Below are positions 18,002-28,200 of a stretch of 64,000 nucleotides of DNA, in pieces. The position numbers and the translations under genes are program-made. The notes below the pieces were generated by a model, which worked only from the letters and a program-made list of their open reading frames with translations, searched no databases and had not been told where the DNA came from. Numbering within the stretch: the first letter of the stretch is position 1; each line of letters begins with the position of its first letter. The stretch comes from Rhizobium leguminosarum (GTDB lineage Bacteria; Pseudomonadota; Alphaproteobacteria; Rhizobiales; Rhizobiaceae): positions 21,431 to 85,430 of the forward strand of contig NZ_LWBS01000120.1 of NCBI RefSeq assembly GCF_001652265.1, written 5' to 3'.

Positions 18002-18529
18002 TCAGGCGCTCAGCCACCAGTCGCGGCTGTCGTCGGCGACCTCGATTCCGGTCACTTCGGCATCCGACAGCCACTCACTAACCGCCCTGCCCCTAACGAG
18101 CAGACCCGGCGCGATATCGGCGAGCGGCATCAGCACGAAACCGCGATCGGTCATGCGCGGATGCGGCAGTTCCAGCCGTGGCGCGTCCTGGATCACATCG
18201 CCATAGGTCAACACGTCGATATCGAGCGTGCGCGGACCCCAGCGCTCGATGCGCTCGCGTTTCATCTCGCGTTCGATCGACAGGCAGACATCGAGCAAAG
18301 CCTCGGGCGCCAGCCTGGTCTCGACGGCGGCGCAGGCGTTGAAGAAGAACGATTGGTCGGTCTTGCCCCAGGGCGGCGTGCGATAGAGCCGCGAGACCGC
18401 CGTAACCCGACAGTCGTTCCGTCCGTCCAGCCTCTGCAGCGCGGCCGCCATCGCCTTTACGGGATCGCCGATATTGCCGCCGAGACCGAGTGTGGCGGAT
18501 TGCAATGCGGCCTCAGGCAAGATGCTCAA
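18002..18529 (-). CDS. folK: 2-amino-4-hydroxy-6-hydroxymethyldihydropteridine pyrophosphokinase
   Basis: FolK transfers pyrophosphate from ATP to 6-hydroxymethyl-dihydropterin, the step before FolP in folate synthesis. The 175 residues include LGLGGNIGDP at the N-terminus, SRLYRTPPWG, QSFFFNACAAV and the signature RWGPRTLDIDVLTYG with the Mg-binding Asp pair. TTG at 18529 is the likely start, overlapping the folB end by 17 bases. It is the last gene of folP-folB-folK. Confidence 0.95.
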   Translation of the reverse strand: MSILPEAALQSATLGLGGNIGDPVKAMAAALQRLDGRNDCRVTAVSRLYRTPPWGKTDQSFFFNACAAVETRLAPEALLDVCLSIEREMKRERIERWGPRTLDIDVLTYGDVIQDAPRLELPHPRMTDRGFVLMPLADIAPGLLVRGRAVSEWLSDAEVTGIEVADDSRDWWLSA

Positions 18530-18878
18530 CGCTCACCTGCACGAAATCGAGCACGCCAGGGACCGGCGCGTTCGGCTTGCGCACCGTGATCTTCGCCCGC
18601 CGCACCTGCGGGAATGTCTCGCAGAGCCCCTTGGCGATATCGAGCGCCAGTGCCTCGATCAGGTAGCGCCGTTTGCCCGTAACGATCTGCTCGATCACGG
18701 TGAAGGCGACACCATAATTGACGGTATCGTTGATCGAATCGCTTTCCAGCGCCTCGCCGGCGACGACATCGAGCTCGGCATCGACGAAGAAGCGCTGACC
18801 AAGGAATTCCTCCTCATCATGCACGCCGTGGCGCGCGAAGAAGGCGCAGTTCTGCAGCGTAATCGTGTAAGTGGTCAT
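18513..18878 (-). CDS. folB: Dihydroneopterin aldolase
   Basis: FolB splits 7,8-dihydroneopterin into glycolaldehyde and 6-hydroxymethyl-dihydropterin, the substrate of FolK. The 121-residue protein has the typical short fold, with ARHGVHDEEEFLGQRFFVDAE, the NYGVAF segment and IEALALDIA. The ATG overlaps the folP stop by four bases (ATGA), and its own end overlaps folK. This is a compact three-gene folate operon. Confidence 0.95.
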   Translation of the reverse strand: MTTYTITLQNCAFFARHGVHDEEEFLGQRFFVDAELDVVAGEALESDSINDTVNYGVAFTVIEQIVTGKRRYLIEALALDIAKGLCETFPQVRRAKITVRKPNAPVPGVLDFVQVSVEHLA

Positions 18879-19744
18879 GTCGGCCGCTTCCTCTCGAATT
18901 CCTGGCGCGCATTGAGCATAGCATCGGCGATATCAAGCGCATCCCTGTTGATTGCGACATTGTGCACGCGGAAAACCGCAGCCCCTAGAAGTCTGAGCAG
19001 CGCGCTGGTCGCAGCCGTCGCTGCATCTCTGTCCTGCGCCTCACGCCCCGTCACCGCGCCGAGGAAGCGTTTGCGCGACGTACCGGCGAGCAGCGGCAGA
19101 CCGAAGCGGGAAAGTTCGGAAAACCGCGCCATCAGCTCCAGGTTTTCTTCCGCAGTCTCCTTGGCGAAGCCGAAGCCCGGATCGAGCACGATGCGATCGC
19201 TGTTGACGCCTGACGCAGCGGCGATCGCAAGCGACCGCTCGAGGAAATGCACCTGGTCGGCAATCACATCGACAAGTTTTACCCTGTCGCGACCGGTGTG
19301 CATGATACAGAGTCCGGCTCCGGTCACCGCGGCGATATCAGCGATATCGGGCTCCTTCTGCAGCCCGAAGACGTCATTGACGATATGGGCGCCGGCACTG
19401 ATTGCAAGCCGCGCCGTTTCGGCGCGATAGGTGTCGATGGAAATCAGCGCCTGGGTGCGGCCGCGCAGCGCCTCGATGACCGGCAGCACGCGCGCCTGCT
19501 CCTCGGAAGGGCTGACGGTTGCTGCGTTCGGCCGGGTCGATTCACCGCCGATATCGACAATCCCGGCACCCTCGCTCACCGCCCGCAGCGCCTGTTCGAC
19601 TGCTGCATCGACGGTTTCAAAGCGTCCGCCGTCGGAGAAGGAGTCCGGCGTCACGTTGATGATCGCCATGATCGTCGAACGACGGCCGAGTTCGATCTCC
19701 CGGCCATGGCCGACACGCCACAATCTCCCTTCGAGCCCTGTCAC
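18875..19744 (-). CDS. folP: Dihydropteroate synthase
   Basis: FolP joins the pterin pyrophosphate to p-aminobenzoate and is the sulfonamide target. Motifs in order are IINVTPDSFSDGG, DIGGESTRP, SIDTYRAETA, LDPGFGFAK and GTSRKRF. The start is uncertain: GTG at 19744 gives 289 residues of family length, but the frame stays open to a TTG at 19831. Neither start has a strong ribosome-binding site. First gene of the fol operon, diverging from a DUF922 gene. Confidence 0.93.
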   Translation of the reverse strand: MTGLEGRLWRVGHGREIELGRRSTIMAIINVTPDSFSDGGRFETVDAAVEQALRAVSEGAGIVDIGGESTRPNAATVSPSEEQARVLPVIEALRGRTQALISIDTYRAETARLAISAGAHIVNDVFGLQKEPDIADIAAVTGAGLCIMHTGRDRVKLVDVIADQVHFLERSLAIAAASGVNSDRIVLDPGFGFAKETAEENLELMARFSELSRFGLPLLAGTSRKRFLGAVTGREAQDRDAATAATSALLRLLGAAVFRVHNVAINRDALDIADAMLNARQEFERKRPT

Positions 19745-19845
19745 CAGTCTTATCCCATTGGAGACGAAAAAAGCGCCATCCGATATTGCGCTTGTGGTGG
19801 CTATGCCCCAAGCTCCCGTCGATTTCAACACGGGTTGCGTTCAGA

Positions 19846-20472
19846 ATGCCGCTTGCAGTGCGTTATATGGTCCTTCCTATCGCCTTTTCCATTGCTCTTT
19901 CCCTCTGCAGCCCCGTGGCAGCCGAAGTGATCGCATCGAAAAGCTATTCTTATTTCGACATTCGCGGCAAAACCGCGGATGAGCTCGACCGCGAACTCAG
20001 CCGGCGCGGGCCGACAGCGAGCGGCTCTTCGGCGCGTCATCCCGGCGCCACGAAGATCCGCTTCGGCGGCGAGGCAACCTATATTCAGGATAACGGGCGC
20101 TGCCGCGTCGGCAACGTCAAGGTCACGGTCCACACCCAGATCATCCTGCCGCGCTGGAGCAGCCGCAATGGCGCCAGCAAGGAGCTGTCGATGATCTGGG
20201 ACGCTCTGTCGAGCGATATCAAGCGCCACGAGGAGCGCCATGCCGAGATCGCCCGCGATCAGGCCCGCGCCATGGAGCGCGCCATCCGGGCGCTGCCACA
20301 GCAGCGCGGCTGCGAAGCCATGCAGGAACTCGTCTCCGACGAATCAGCTCGCGGTATAGAGGAGCACGACCGGCAGCAGGCGCGATTCGACAGGGTCGAG
20401 GCGGTCAATTTTCAGAAGCGCATGTTGAGGTTGCTGAACAATCGAATCAATGGTCGAGGCGGCGCAAAATAA
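19846..20472 (+). CDS. DUF922 secreted protein, putative zinc peptidase-like
   Basis: The 208 residues begin with a hydrophobic signal segment (YMVLPIAFSIALSLCSPVAA). The mature domain carries KSYSYFDIRGKTADELDRELSRRGP and an HEERH motif near residue 130 in DIKRHEERHAEIARD. DUF922 members have been described as predicted secreted zinc-dependent proteases on the basis of this His-Glu motif. Activity is unproven. ATG 19846 gives a complete signal peptide. The gene diverges from folP. Confidence 0.8.
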   Translation: MPLAVRYMVLPIAFSIALSLCSPVAAEVIASKSYSYFDIRGKTADELDRELSRRGPTASGSSARHPGATKIRFGGEATYIQDNGRCRVGNVKVTVHTQIILPRWSSRNGASKELSMIWDALSSDIKRHEERHAEIARDQARAMERAIRALPQQRGCEAMQELVSDESARGIEEHDRQQARFDRVEAVNFQKRMLRLLNNRINGRGGAK

Positions 20473-20599
20473 GGCTTTTTCAGTCTTGTTGCGAGCGGAA
20501 AACCTTAGCTGCACAACGAAACTTGTGCGAAACTTGCACCCTCCCCAGCGATTGAATGGTCATTTTTCATCCTGGCAGACTCAACCGGAACGCGTTAAT

Positions 20600-20701
20600 A
20601 TGAACACATTCGAAAGTTCGGGTACGGCATCTGCACTTTCATCGCTGGGTTCTCCTGGCGCGTTCCGAAGCCGCGGATGTTCCTCCCTCATCCGTAGGTA
20701 A
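20600..20701 (+). CDS. Possible 33-residue small protein
   Basis: ATG at 20600 opens a 33-codon frame starting MNTFESSGTASALSSLG and ending in RR before TAA at 20699. GGAACG lies about 10 bases upstream, and a strong terminator follows within 12 bases of the stop. No family is recognised. The same interval could be a small RNA. The rest of 20473-20788 shows no other gene. Confidence 0.3.
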   Translation: MNTFESSGTASALSSLGSPGAFRSRGCSSLIRR

Positions 20702-20712
20702 TGCGCCCGCCT

Positions 20713-20748
20713 CGCCTCGCTCGCTCTAGCGCGCGAGGCGTCTTTTTT
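20713..20748 (+). terminator. Rho-independent terminator
   Basis: CGCCTCGC (20713-20720) pairs with GCGAGGCG (20733-20740), with some inner pairing, followed by TCTTTTTTG. The T-run is on the plus strand, so it ends a plus-strand transcript, either of the DUF922 gene or of a separate small transcript. Confidence 0.75.
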
Positions 20749-20788
20749 GATATCGAAGTTTTCGGCGACGTTTGAAGCGCAGCGCGCA

Positions 20789-21109
20789 TCAGGCCTGGCG
20801 TTCCGGCACGTGCACCACGAGCCCGTCATAGACAGCCTTCATCCGGATCTGACAGGACAGCCGCGAGGTCGGGCGTACATCGAAGGCGAAGTCGAGCATG
20901 TCCTCTTCCATCGCTTCCGGCTGGCCGACCTTCTCCGTCCACTCCTCGTCGACATAGACGTGACAGGTCGCGCAGGCGCAGGCGCCGCCGCATTCGGCCT
21001 CGATGCCGGGCACGGAATTGCGCACGGCATTCTCCATCACGGTGGAGCCTTGGTCGACGTCGAGGTCGAAGCGCGTGCCGTCGAAGGCGACGATGGTAAG
21101 TTTGGGCAT
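20789..21109 (-). CDS. [2Fe-2S] ferredoxin, adrenodoxin/putidaredoxin type
   Basis: The 106-residue electron carrier has the Cys pattern of vertebrate-type ferredoxins: [11 protein letters not shown] supplies three ligands (C-x5-C-x2-C) and LSCQIRM the fourth. The acidic stretch [13 protein letters not shown] is the usual partner-binding surface. Such proteins serve Fe-S cluster assembly or P450/hydroxylase systems; no partner gene is adjacent. GGAAAT precedes the ATG. Confidence 0.95.
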   Translation of the reverse strand: MPKLTIVAFDGTRFDLDVDQGSTVMENAVRNSVPGIEAECGGACACATCHVYVDEEWTEKVGQPEAMEEDMLDFAFDVRPTSRLSCQIRMKAVYDGLVVHVPERQA

Positions 21110-21370
21110 CAGAACTATTTCCGGTCTTCAGGTGGATGGGCGGATTTTCTTCCGACAATTCGACGCGTCAGTCAACATTGGGAAATCCGCGACAGCCTCG
21201 CAGATCGGGCCTTCGCCCGCCGTCTTCAAAGCGTCATAAGGGACGTCGCAAAAAGACCCGCAGTTCCGCAATGGAACAACGGGCCTCGTTCGAACGGTAC
21301 CTCATGCATCTCGGCCAAAAATATGCGGCGGTTTTGGGACAACGACATGCGTCAGACGAAGACCTAGAGA

Positions 21371-21754
21371 TCAGCCGCGGCAGAGCTTCAGGATGAAATT
21401 CTCGGCATCGATAACGGCAGCGCCGAGCGCTGCCGTCGCGCCGGCATCACCGCCGGTTTCCTCGACGGCTTCCGCCGTCTGCGACACGCGGAACGCGCCG
21501 ACCGAGCTTGCCGCACCTTTCAGCCGGTGCGCGGCTGCGCCAATACGGATGGTTTCGCCACTCGCAATATCCTGGAGGCAGGCACGGGCCTGGCGCGCAA
21601 ACATCTGAAGGACTTCGATTTCCAGCGTCTTGTCGCCCATCGTCTGCTTTGCGAGATGGACCAGATCGATCGGCCGGACCTTCGAAGGACACGGTCCCTT
21701 TGCATTATCCGGCGCCTCGAATACGATGTTCAATGCTGCCATCTGGGCTGCCAT
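21371..21754 (-). CDS. Hpt-domain phosphotransfer protein
   Basis: The 127 residues form a single Hpt four-helix domain. The phospho-accepting histidine is in AAHRLKGAASSVGA at about residue 76. Free-standing Hpt proteins relay phosphate between a hybrid kinase and a response regulator. The partners are unknown. ATG 21754 has GGGAG 8 bases upstream. A CtrA-type site lies in the shared upstream region, so cell-cycle control is possible. Confidence 0.85.
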   Translation of the reverse strand: MAAQMAALNIVFEAPDNAKGPCPSKVRPIDLVHLAKQTMGDKTLEIEVLQMFARQARACLQDIASGETIRIGAAAHRLKGAASSVGAFRVSQTAEAVEETGGDAGATAALGAAVIDAENFILKLCRG

Positions 21755-22216
21755 TGCCAATTCTCCCGTCTCTATCGTCCGCAGTTGCAACAGTTCTGCG
21801 TCAGGAGAGTGGCCATCACGTTAAATTCCGACACATTCAGGGCGGAAATCTCGCCATATGGTTAACATCTGTTAAATACCCCTAAATTATTGGTTTTTAA
21901 GCGATGCCTCGGATTCAAAGATGTTAACAACGGGTTAACGAGCCGTGAATCTCAAGCCTTCATTAATTGTGTGAGGAGCCCAGATGTGTCACTACGATAC
22001 TGGTGGAGCGGGTTTATGGTACGCGCCTTTGCCGAGCGAGTGGATAATGGTAGTGTTTTGATACCTTCCGTTTGAAAAAGCGGCTATCTACTCTGAAATG
22101 ACATGCTTATCCGTCCTTCGTTGGGATGGAAGGCTGGAACGGCAAAGTTGTTCCCGGGTGAGGCGGAAGCCAGGGATGCGCGGTTGGGCCGGCTGACAGT
22201 AACGAGGCATACCCGA
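21755..22216. other. AT-rich divergent control region between hpt and the giant gene
   Basis: This 462-base space is clearly lower in GC than its neighbours between about 21820 and 21990. It contains TTAA repeats (see the CtrA site) and runs of TTTAA. No convincing gene is present; a 61-codon frame at 21890-22075 has no ribosome-binding site or protein-like composition. It must hold promoters for both divergent genes. Confidence 0.6.
21924..21938. promoter_or_regulatory. Consensus CtrA binding site (TTAA-N7-TTAA)
   Basis: TTAA at 21924-21927 and TTAA at 21935-21938 are separated by exactly 7 bases and followed by C, the full CtrA consensus. A second pair at 21862-21875 has a 6-base gap. The site lies 170 bases upstream of the Hpt gene and 279 bases upstream of the giant GPR-type gene. 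Confidence 0.6.
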
Positions 22217-25200
22217 ATGGCGAACAACAAATACAACGAGTCAATTGAGGACAAGGCGTTCAAGGCATTGGACGAGGCGCTCCAGATCGACTTTAGCAAG
22301 GATAACGTACCGTCTCGCCGCGGCGACGCGCCCCAGGCCCCGGAGGCTAATGTGTCTGATCCATCGAATGCGCGTAATCAGCAGGCTCAGGACGAAGCGC
22401 AGCGCCGCAGCCGCCGCGGTGCCGCCGGCGAGCAGACTTCCAGGGGTCCGGCCTTCACGCCCGCTAACGATGCCAGCCGCAATACGCCCGCTTCGATCCT
22501 GAAATCCTTTGACGGCGCCTCCAGCCGCTCGGCGGTGCGCACCGCCACCCTGTTTTCCGTGCTTTGGGTCATGGCCGGCCTCGGCCTGATGTCGCTGCTT
22601 TATGCTCCGCAGATCTGGCAGATCCGTTCGCTCGCCGATCTCGTCGCCCTGCCCGGCGTCATCGCCGGCCTCGTCGGCATCATCGTTCCCGTGATGATGT
22701 TCTACGCCTTCGCCATCATGATCTCCCGCGCCCAGGACATGCGCAACGCCGCCCGCTCCATGGCAGAGGTGGCGTTGCGCCTGGCAGAGCCGGAAACCAT
22801 CGCCTCCGAGCGCATCATGACCGTCGGCCAGGCCGTGCGCCGTGAGGTCTCGGCCATGAACGAGGGCATCGAGCGCACCATCGCGCGTGCCTCCGAGCTG
22901 GAAACGCTCGTCCATTCCGAAGTCAATGCGCTTGAACGTTCCTATGCCGACAACGAGTTGCGCGTGCGCGGCCTCGTCCACGAACTCGGCTCCGAGCGTG
23001 AGGCGATCGTCAACCATGCCGATCGTATCCGCACCTCGATCGGCAGCGTGCACGACCAGCTGAAGGAAGAGCTGTCGCTTGCGACCGAAGAGATCGCGGT
23101 GCGGCTTGCCACATCGGGCGAAGCCTTCGCCTCGCTGATCGATACGCGCGCCGCGACGATCCTGGAAAAATCGGACAGCGCCCTGCAGTCGATGGGCAGC
23201 CTGCTCTCTGCCAAGACCGATACCCTGCTGCAGACCCTGAACGCATCGGGTTTTGCGCTCGCCACAGAATTCGACAACCGCCTCGAAGCGCTCTCCGTCA
23301 ATCTCAACGACCATGGCGAAAGATTGCTCAGCCAGTTCGAAACGCGCGCCTCGACCATGGACAGCAGCACCGAGAAGCTGAATGCGGCGCTGAACGAGCG
23401 CACGCACCAGCTCAACGAGATCCTGATCGCCCGCACCCGCGAGATCAACGAGAGCCTGACGTCAGGCGAACGCACCATCGGCGGCACGCTTGACGACGTG
23501 CTGTCGAAGCTGAACAGTGCGCTCGACGAAAAGGGCGCAAGCTTCCGCCAGAGCCTGCAGACCACCGCCGACGACGCCGTCATGGATCTCGACGTGCGCT
23601 CCGGCTTCTTCGAGGAGCGGCTGCAGACGACCGTCGCCCAACTGTCGACCGCCTTCGACGAACGCGTCGCCGAGTTCACCAGCGCCTTCGACAAACGGAC
23701 CGGCTCGCTCGACACCAAGCTGATGGAGAGCCTCGCTCGTATCAACGAGACGCTGACCGGCGGCTCGGATTCGATCGACGGCATCCTGAATTCCGGCATC
23801 GACCGGCTTGGTTCGTCGATGACCGACCAGTCGCTGGCGCTCGCCACCGCGCTCGCCACCGGCCACGACGTGCTGGAAAGCACGCTTGGCAGCCGGGCGG
23901 AGGAAATTACCACGGCACTCACCAGCCGCACCGGCGAACTGACCTCTGCGCTGCAGAGCGCGACTTCTGACATCGCGCTGACCCTTGCATCAGGCACCTC
24001 CGAACTGCAGAACAACCTTCAGACACGCTCGGCCGAATTCCGCGACACGCTGCGCACCACCACCACCGATCTGACGACTGCCGTTACCGCCGGCACCGAG
24101 CAGGTGACCGCTGCTTTCGGCGGTCGCGCCGAGGAGCTGAGCGGCGTGCTTACCGCCCGTGCGGCCGAAATCAGCGAGGCGCTCGGCACGGCCCACGGCC
24201 GCATCGACAGCGTCATGGCAGAGCGCGGCGGCGCACTGGTCGAGGCGCTGACCACCCATCACGGCCGCTTCGAGGAAGCGCTGACGACCCGCTCCGACGC
24301 CATCATCAATGCCGTCTCCGGCACCCATGACCGTCTTGCCGAGACGCTCGACGAAAAGTCGATGGCGCTTGCCATCTCCCTGAACGAGAGCCAGGCCCGC
24401 ATCGAGGACACGCTCGAGACCCGCTCCGAAGCCTTCCTCAACGCCGTGTCTGGCACGCATGATCGCCTGTCTGAAACGCTGGACAGCAAAGCGGCGGCCC
24501 TTACGACCTCGCTCGACGAGCGCCATGCCCGCATCGAGGATGCGCTTGGAACGCGCGCCGAGGCACTGCTGAACACTGTATCCGGCACGCGCGACCGTCT
24601 TGCCGAAACGCTCGACGAAAAGGCCATGGCGCTCGCCATTTCCTTGAACGAGGGCCAGGCCCGCATCGAGGATACGCTGGAAACCCGCTCTGCGGCGCTG
24701 CTGAACGCCGTCTCCAGCACCCATGATCGTCTCTCGGAGACTCTGGACGGCACGGCGGCAGCTTTTGCCAACTCGTTGAGCGAAGGCCAGGCCCGTATCG
24801 AGAATACGCTCGAAACCCGCTCCGCAGCGCTGCTGAACGCCGTCTCCGGCACCCATGATCGCCTCTCCGAGACGCTGGACGAAAAGGCGATGGCCCTCGC
24901 CATCTCGCTCAACGAGAGCCAGTCGCGGATCGAAGACACGCTGGAAGCCCGCTCCGAGGCCTTCCTGAAGGCCGTGTCCGGCACGCACGACCGTCTCTCG
25001 GAAACGCTCGACGAAAAGGCGACGGCGATCGCCGCCTCCCTGAACGAAGGCCAGAGCCGCCTGCAGGACACGCTGGAGAGTCGCTCGGAATCCTTCCTCA
25101 ATGCGGTCTCCGCCACCCACGACCGCCTGTCCGAGACACTCGACGATCGGTCGATGGCGCTTGCCATTTCGCTGAACGAGAGCCAGAGCCGTCTCGAGGA

Positions 25201-28200
25201 GACGCTGACAACAGGTGCCGATGCGATCACCAATGCGGTTTCCGGCACGCATGTCGGCCTGAACGGTGTGCTCGACCAGAAGGCCGCCGCCCTCGCCGCC
25301 TCGCTGAGCGAAGGCCAGGCCCGCCTCGAGGAAGCCTTGGGGCACCGCACCGCCGCGATCATCGGCGCCGTAACGGCAACCCACGATCGGCTCACCGATA
25401 CGCTCGACGAAAAGACCATGGCGCTCGCCATTTCGCTCGACGACAACCAGAGCCGCTTCGACAGTGTGCTCGAAGCCCGCAGCAACGCCATCATGGAGGC
25501 CGTCTCCGGTGCCGAGGCCCGGGTCGCCGGCGCCTTCTCCGACAAGACCGATGCGATCCGCACCGCCTATACCGACAATCAGCAGCGGCTCGAAAATGCG
25601 CTTTCCGAACATAGCGCCGCCCTCTCAGGCGTTCTCGATGCCGGCGGCACCCGCTTCGAGGATCTCGTCGGCGGCTTGACCGGCCGCATCGAAGGCCGTC
25701 TGACCGATGCACATACACGGCTCGGCGGCCTCGCCGACGAGGCCGCAGCGCGCATCGAGGGCGGGCTCGCCTCTGCCCATGAACGCATGCGCACGACCCT
25801 CGAAGACCGCGCCAACGCTATCGACCTGTCGCTGAACCAGGCCCATGCACTGATCAGCGATACGCTGGCCGAACAGGCGACCAGCATCGGCACCTCGGTG
25901 GCGACGAGCGTCGGCATGCTCGAATTGTCGCTGGAGCACCGTGAAGCCGCGATCCGTCAGGCGATCGATGCCGGCGCCCAGACATTGGAAGATCGCATGC
26001 ATGCCGGCGCCGGCCAGATCGCCGGCCGCTTCCAGGAGGCGGCAAGTGCGATTTCGAGCTCCACCCAGGATTTGTCCACCCATCTCGATCGGTCGGTCGA
26101 AAGTCTGACGGGCCGTTTTGAAGAAACCGGATCGCGTGTGGAAGCCGGTCTTGCGGCGATCGAGACCCGCATCCGCGACGGCGTCGGCGGCGTTGCCGAA
26201 AAGGTCGAAGCCGCCAGCGGCCAGCTGTCCGGCGTGCTTGCCGACGGCGTCTCCCGTATAGGCGCGCTCAGCGATGACGCCACTCAGCGCATCTCGGCGA
26301 CGCTCGAAGGCAGTGCTGCAAACCTCACTCAGGCGATCGACAGCCGCACCGCCAATCTGGCCGAGACGCTGGACAGCCGCACCACCAGCCTGACCGGCGC
26401 CATCGATGGCCGCACCGCGAGCCTCGCCGAAACCCTCGACCGCGGCAATGAACGCATCGAGGAACGCCTCTCTACGATGGACCGTGCGTTGACCTTCGGC
26501 CTCGAGGCCGTCAACCGTACCATCGAAGGCAAGGCCGCCGGTCTCGCCTCGACGCTGCGCAACGCAGTTGCCGACGCGGCCCAGGGAATGGAAGGCGAAG
26601 CGACGAGAACCACCGAACTGCTCGGCAAGACCGGCCAGCAATTCGCCGAGGATCTCAATGTGAAAAGCGACGAATTCACCCGCACCATGGATGAGCGCTC
26701 GTCGCAGATCGTCACCCGCGTCGCCGAAGCTCAGAACCGGCTGGCAAGCCAAGCCGCTGCCGTTGCCCAAACCTTCTCGGAAGCCGGCAACGCCATCGTC
26801 AACAAGGTCGCCGAGGCTGAGACCATCGTCGGCACGCAAGTCAATGCCATCTCAAAGGTGCTGTCGGATGCCGGCCAGTCTCTGGAGGCGCGCGGCAGTG
26901 CCATCCGCTCGGCGCTGTCGGGCACCGGCAGCGAAATTTCCGCCACCATGGCGGATGTAGACCGGGCGCTCGAAGCCCGCAGCAGCGCCATCCGCTCCAA
27001 TCTTGAGGAGCGAGCCCGCGAGATCGATACGACGTTCTCCGAGATCGACCGGGCGCTCGAAGCGCGCGGCAACTCGATCCGCTCGACGCTCGAGGAGCGC
27101 ACCCGCGACCTCAACTCGATGCTATCAGGCCGGTCGGTCGAATTGACGCGCATCCTCGACGAAACGGCCCGCCCGATCATCGACCGCTACACCGATGCCG
27201 GCGAGCAGGCCGCCGCCCGCATTACTGCCGCAGCCAACCTCAGCGCCGACCGTCTGCGCGCCGAAAACGAAGCGCTCGCCAGCGCCGTTGCCGCCCGCAC
27301 CGAGAATGTCGCCAATGCCGTCAGCGCCATTGAGAACAGCCTGGTCGGCAACGTCAACGGCCTCGTCCAGCGCATGTCGGAAAGCAGCGCGGCGATGGCG
27401 ATGATGATGAACCGCGCCGCCGAGCAACTGACCAGCGTCGACGGCCGTCTCGGCGACACCACCACGCGCTTTGCCGACTCCGCCACCAAGGCCGCCGAGA
27501 TGGTCTCCGCCTCGACCAGGCTTCTGGAAGGCAAGGTCGACCGCCTCTCCGACATTTCGGGCCAGACGTTGGCACAGGTCGGCGGCATCATCGGCCGCTT
27601 CGACGAACACTCCAAGGTTCTGACCCAAGCTTCGCAGCTTCTCGGCGCCGCCCAGTCCAACCTCGCCTCGACGCTCGAAGAGCGCGAGAGCGCTCTGCAG
27701 ACGCTCTCGGTCGGCCTCGTCTCGCGCTCCGCGGAGATCGAAAAGACCATGCAAGGCCTCGGCGGCATGATCGAGACCGTGTTCGAGCGGGCAGAACAGC
27801 GCTCCAGCCAGGTCACCGGCAATTTGCGCCAAGGCGTGCAATCCTCCTTCGCTGACATCGGCCGCATTCTCACCGAAACCGAGAAGCGCGCCCAGGAAGC
27901 GGCAGAGACGATGCGCCAGGCGATCACCCGCGCCGGCGACGAGGCCAATACGACGATCGACGGCACCTTCGCCAATGTCGAGCGCCGTTCCGGCGATCTC
28001 TCCAATCGCATTCGCGGCGGTCTCACCGCCTCGCTGTCGGAAGTCGAGCGCATGCTCGGCGAAGCCGGCCGCGCCTCCGACGGTGCCGCCCAGCACATGC
28101 GGGAAGCGCTGCGCGAGGCGATCGACGATGCAGTCGGCCGCTTCTCCGGCGCCACCGAAGATATCCGCCGCTCTGCCGCCGACATCCGCAGTGAGCTCGA

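Noticed and set aside
21862..21875. Second full CtrA site
   Set aside because: TTAA and TTAA are separated by 6 rather than 7 bases, so it is kept only as a possible weak site.
24308..25495. CRISPR array
   Set aside because: The repeats are 132 bp, directly adjacent without spacers, in frame and coding. The 23-bp repeats at 39154 also have no spacers.
23990..25612. Long open frames opposite the giant gene (also 27125-28723)
   Set aside because: They are antisense to a clear repeat protein; high GC and biased third positions keep these frames open. They have no ribosome-binding sites and no recognisable domains.
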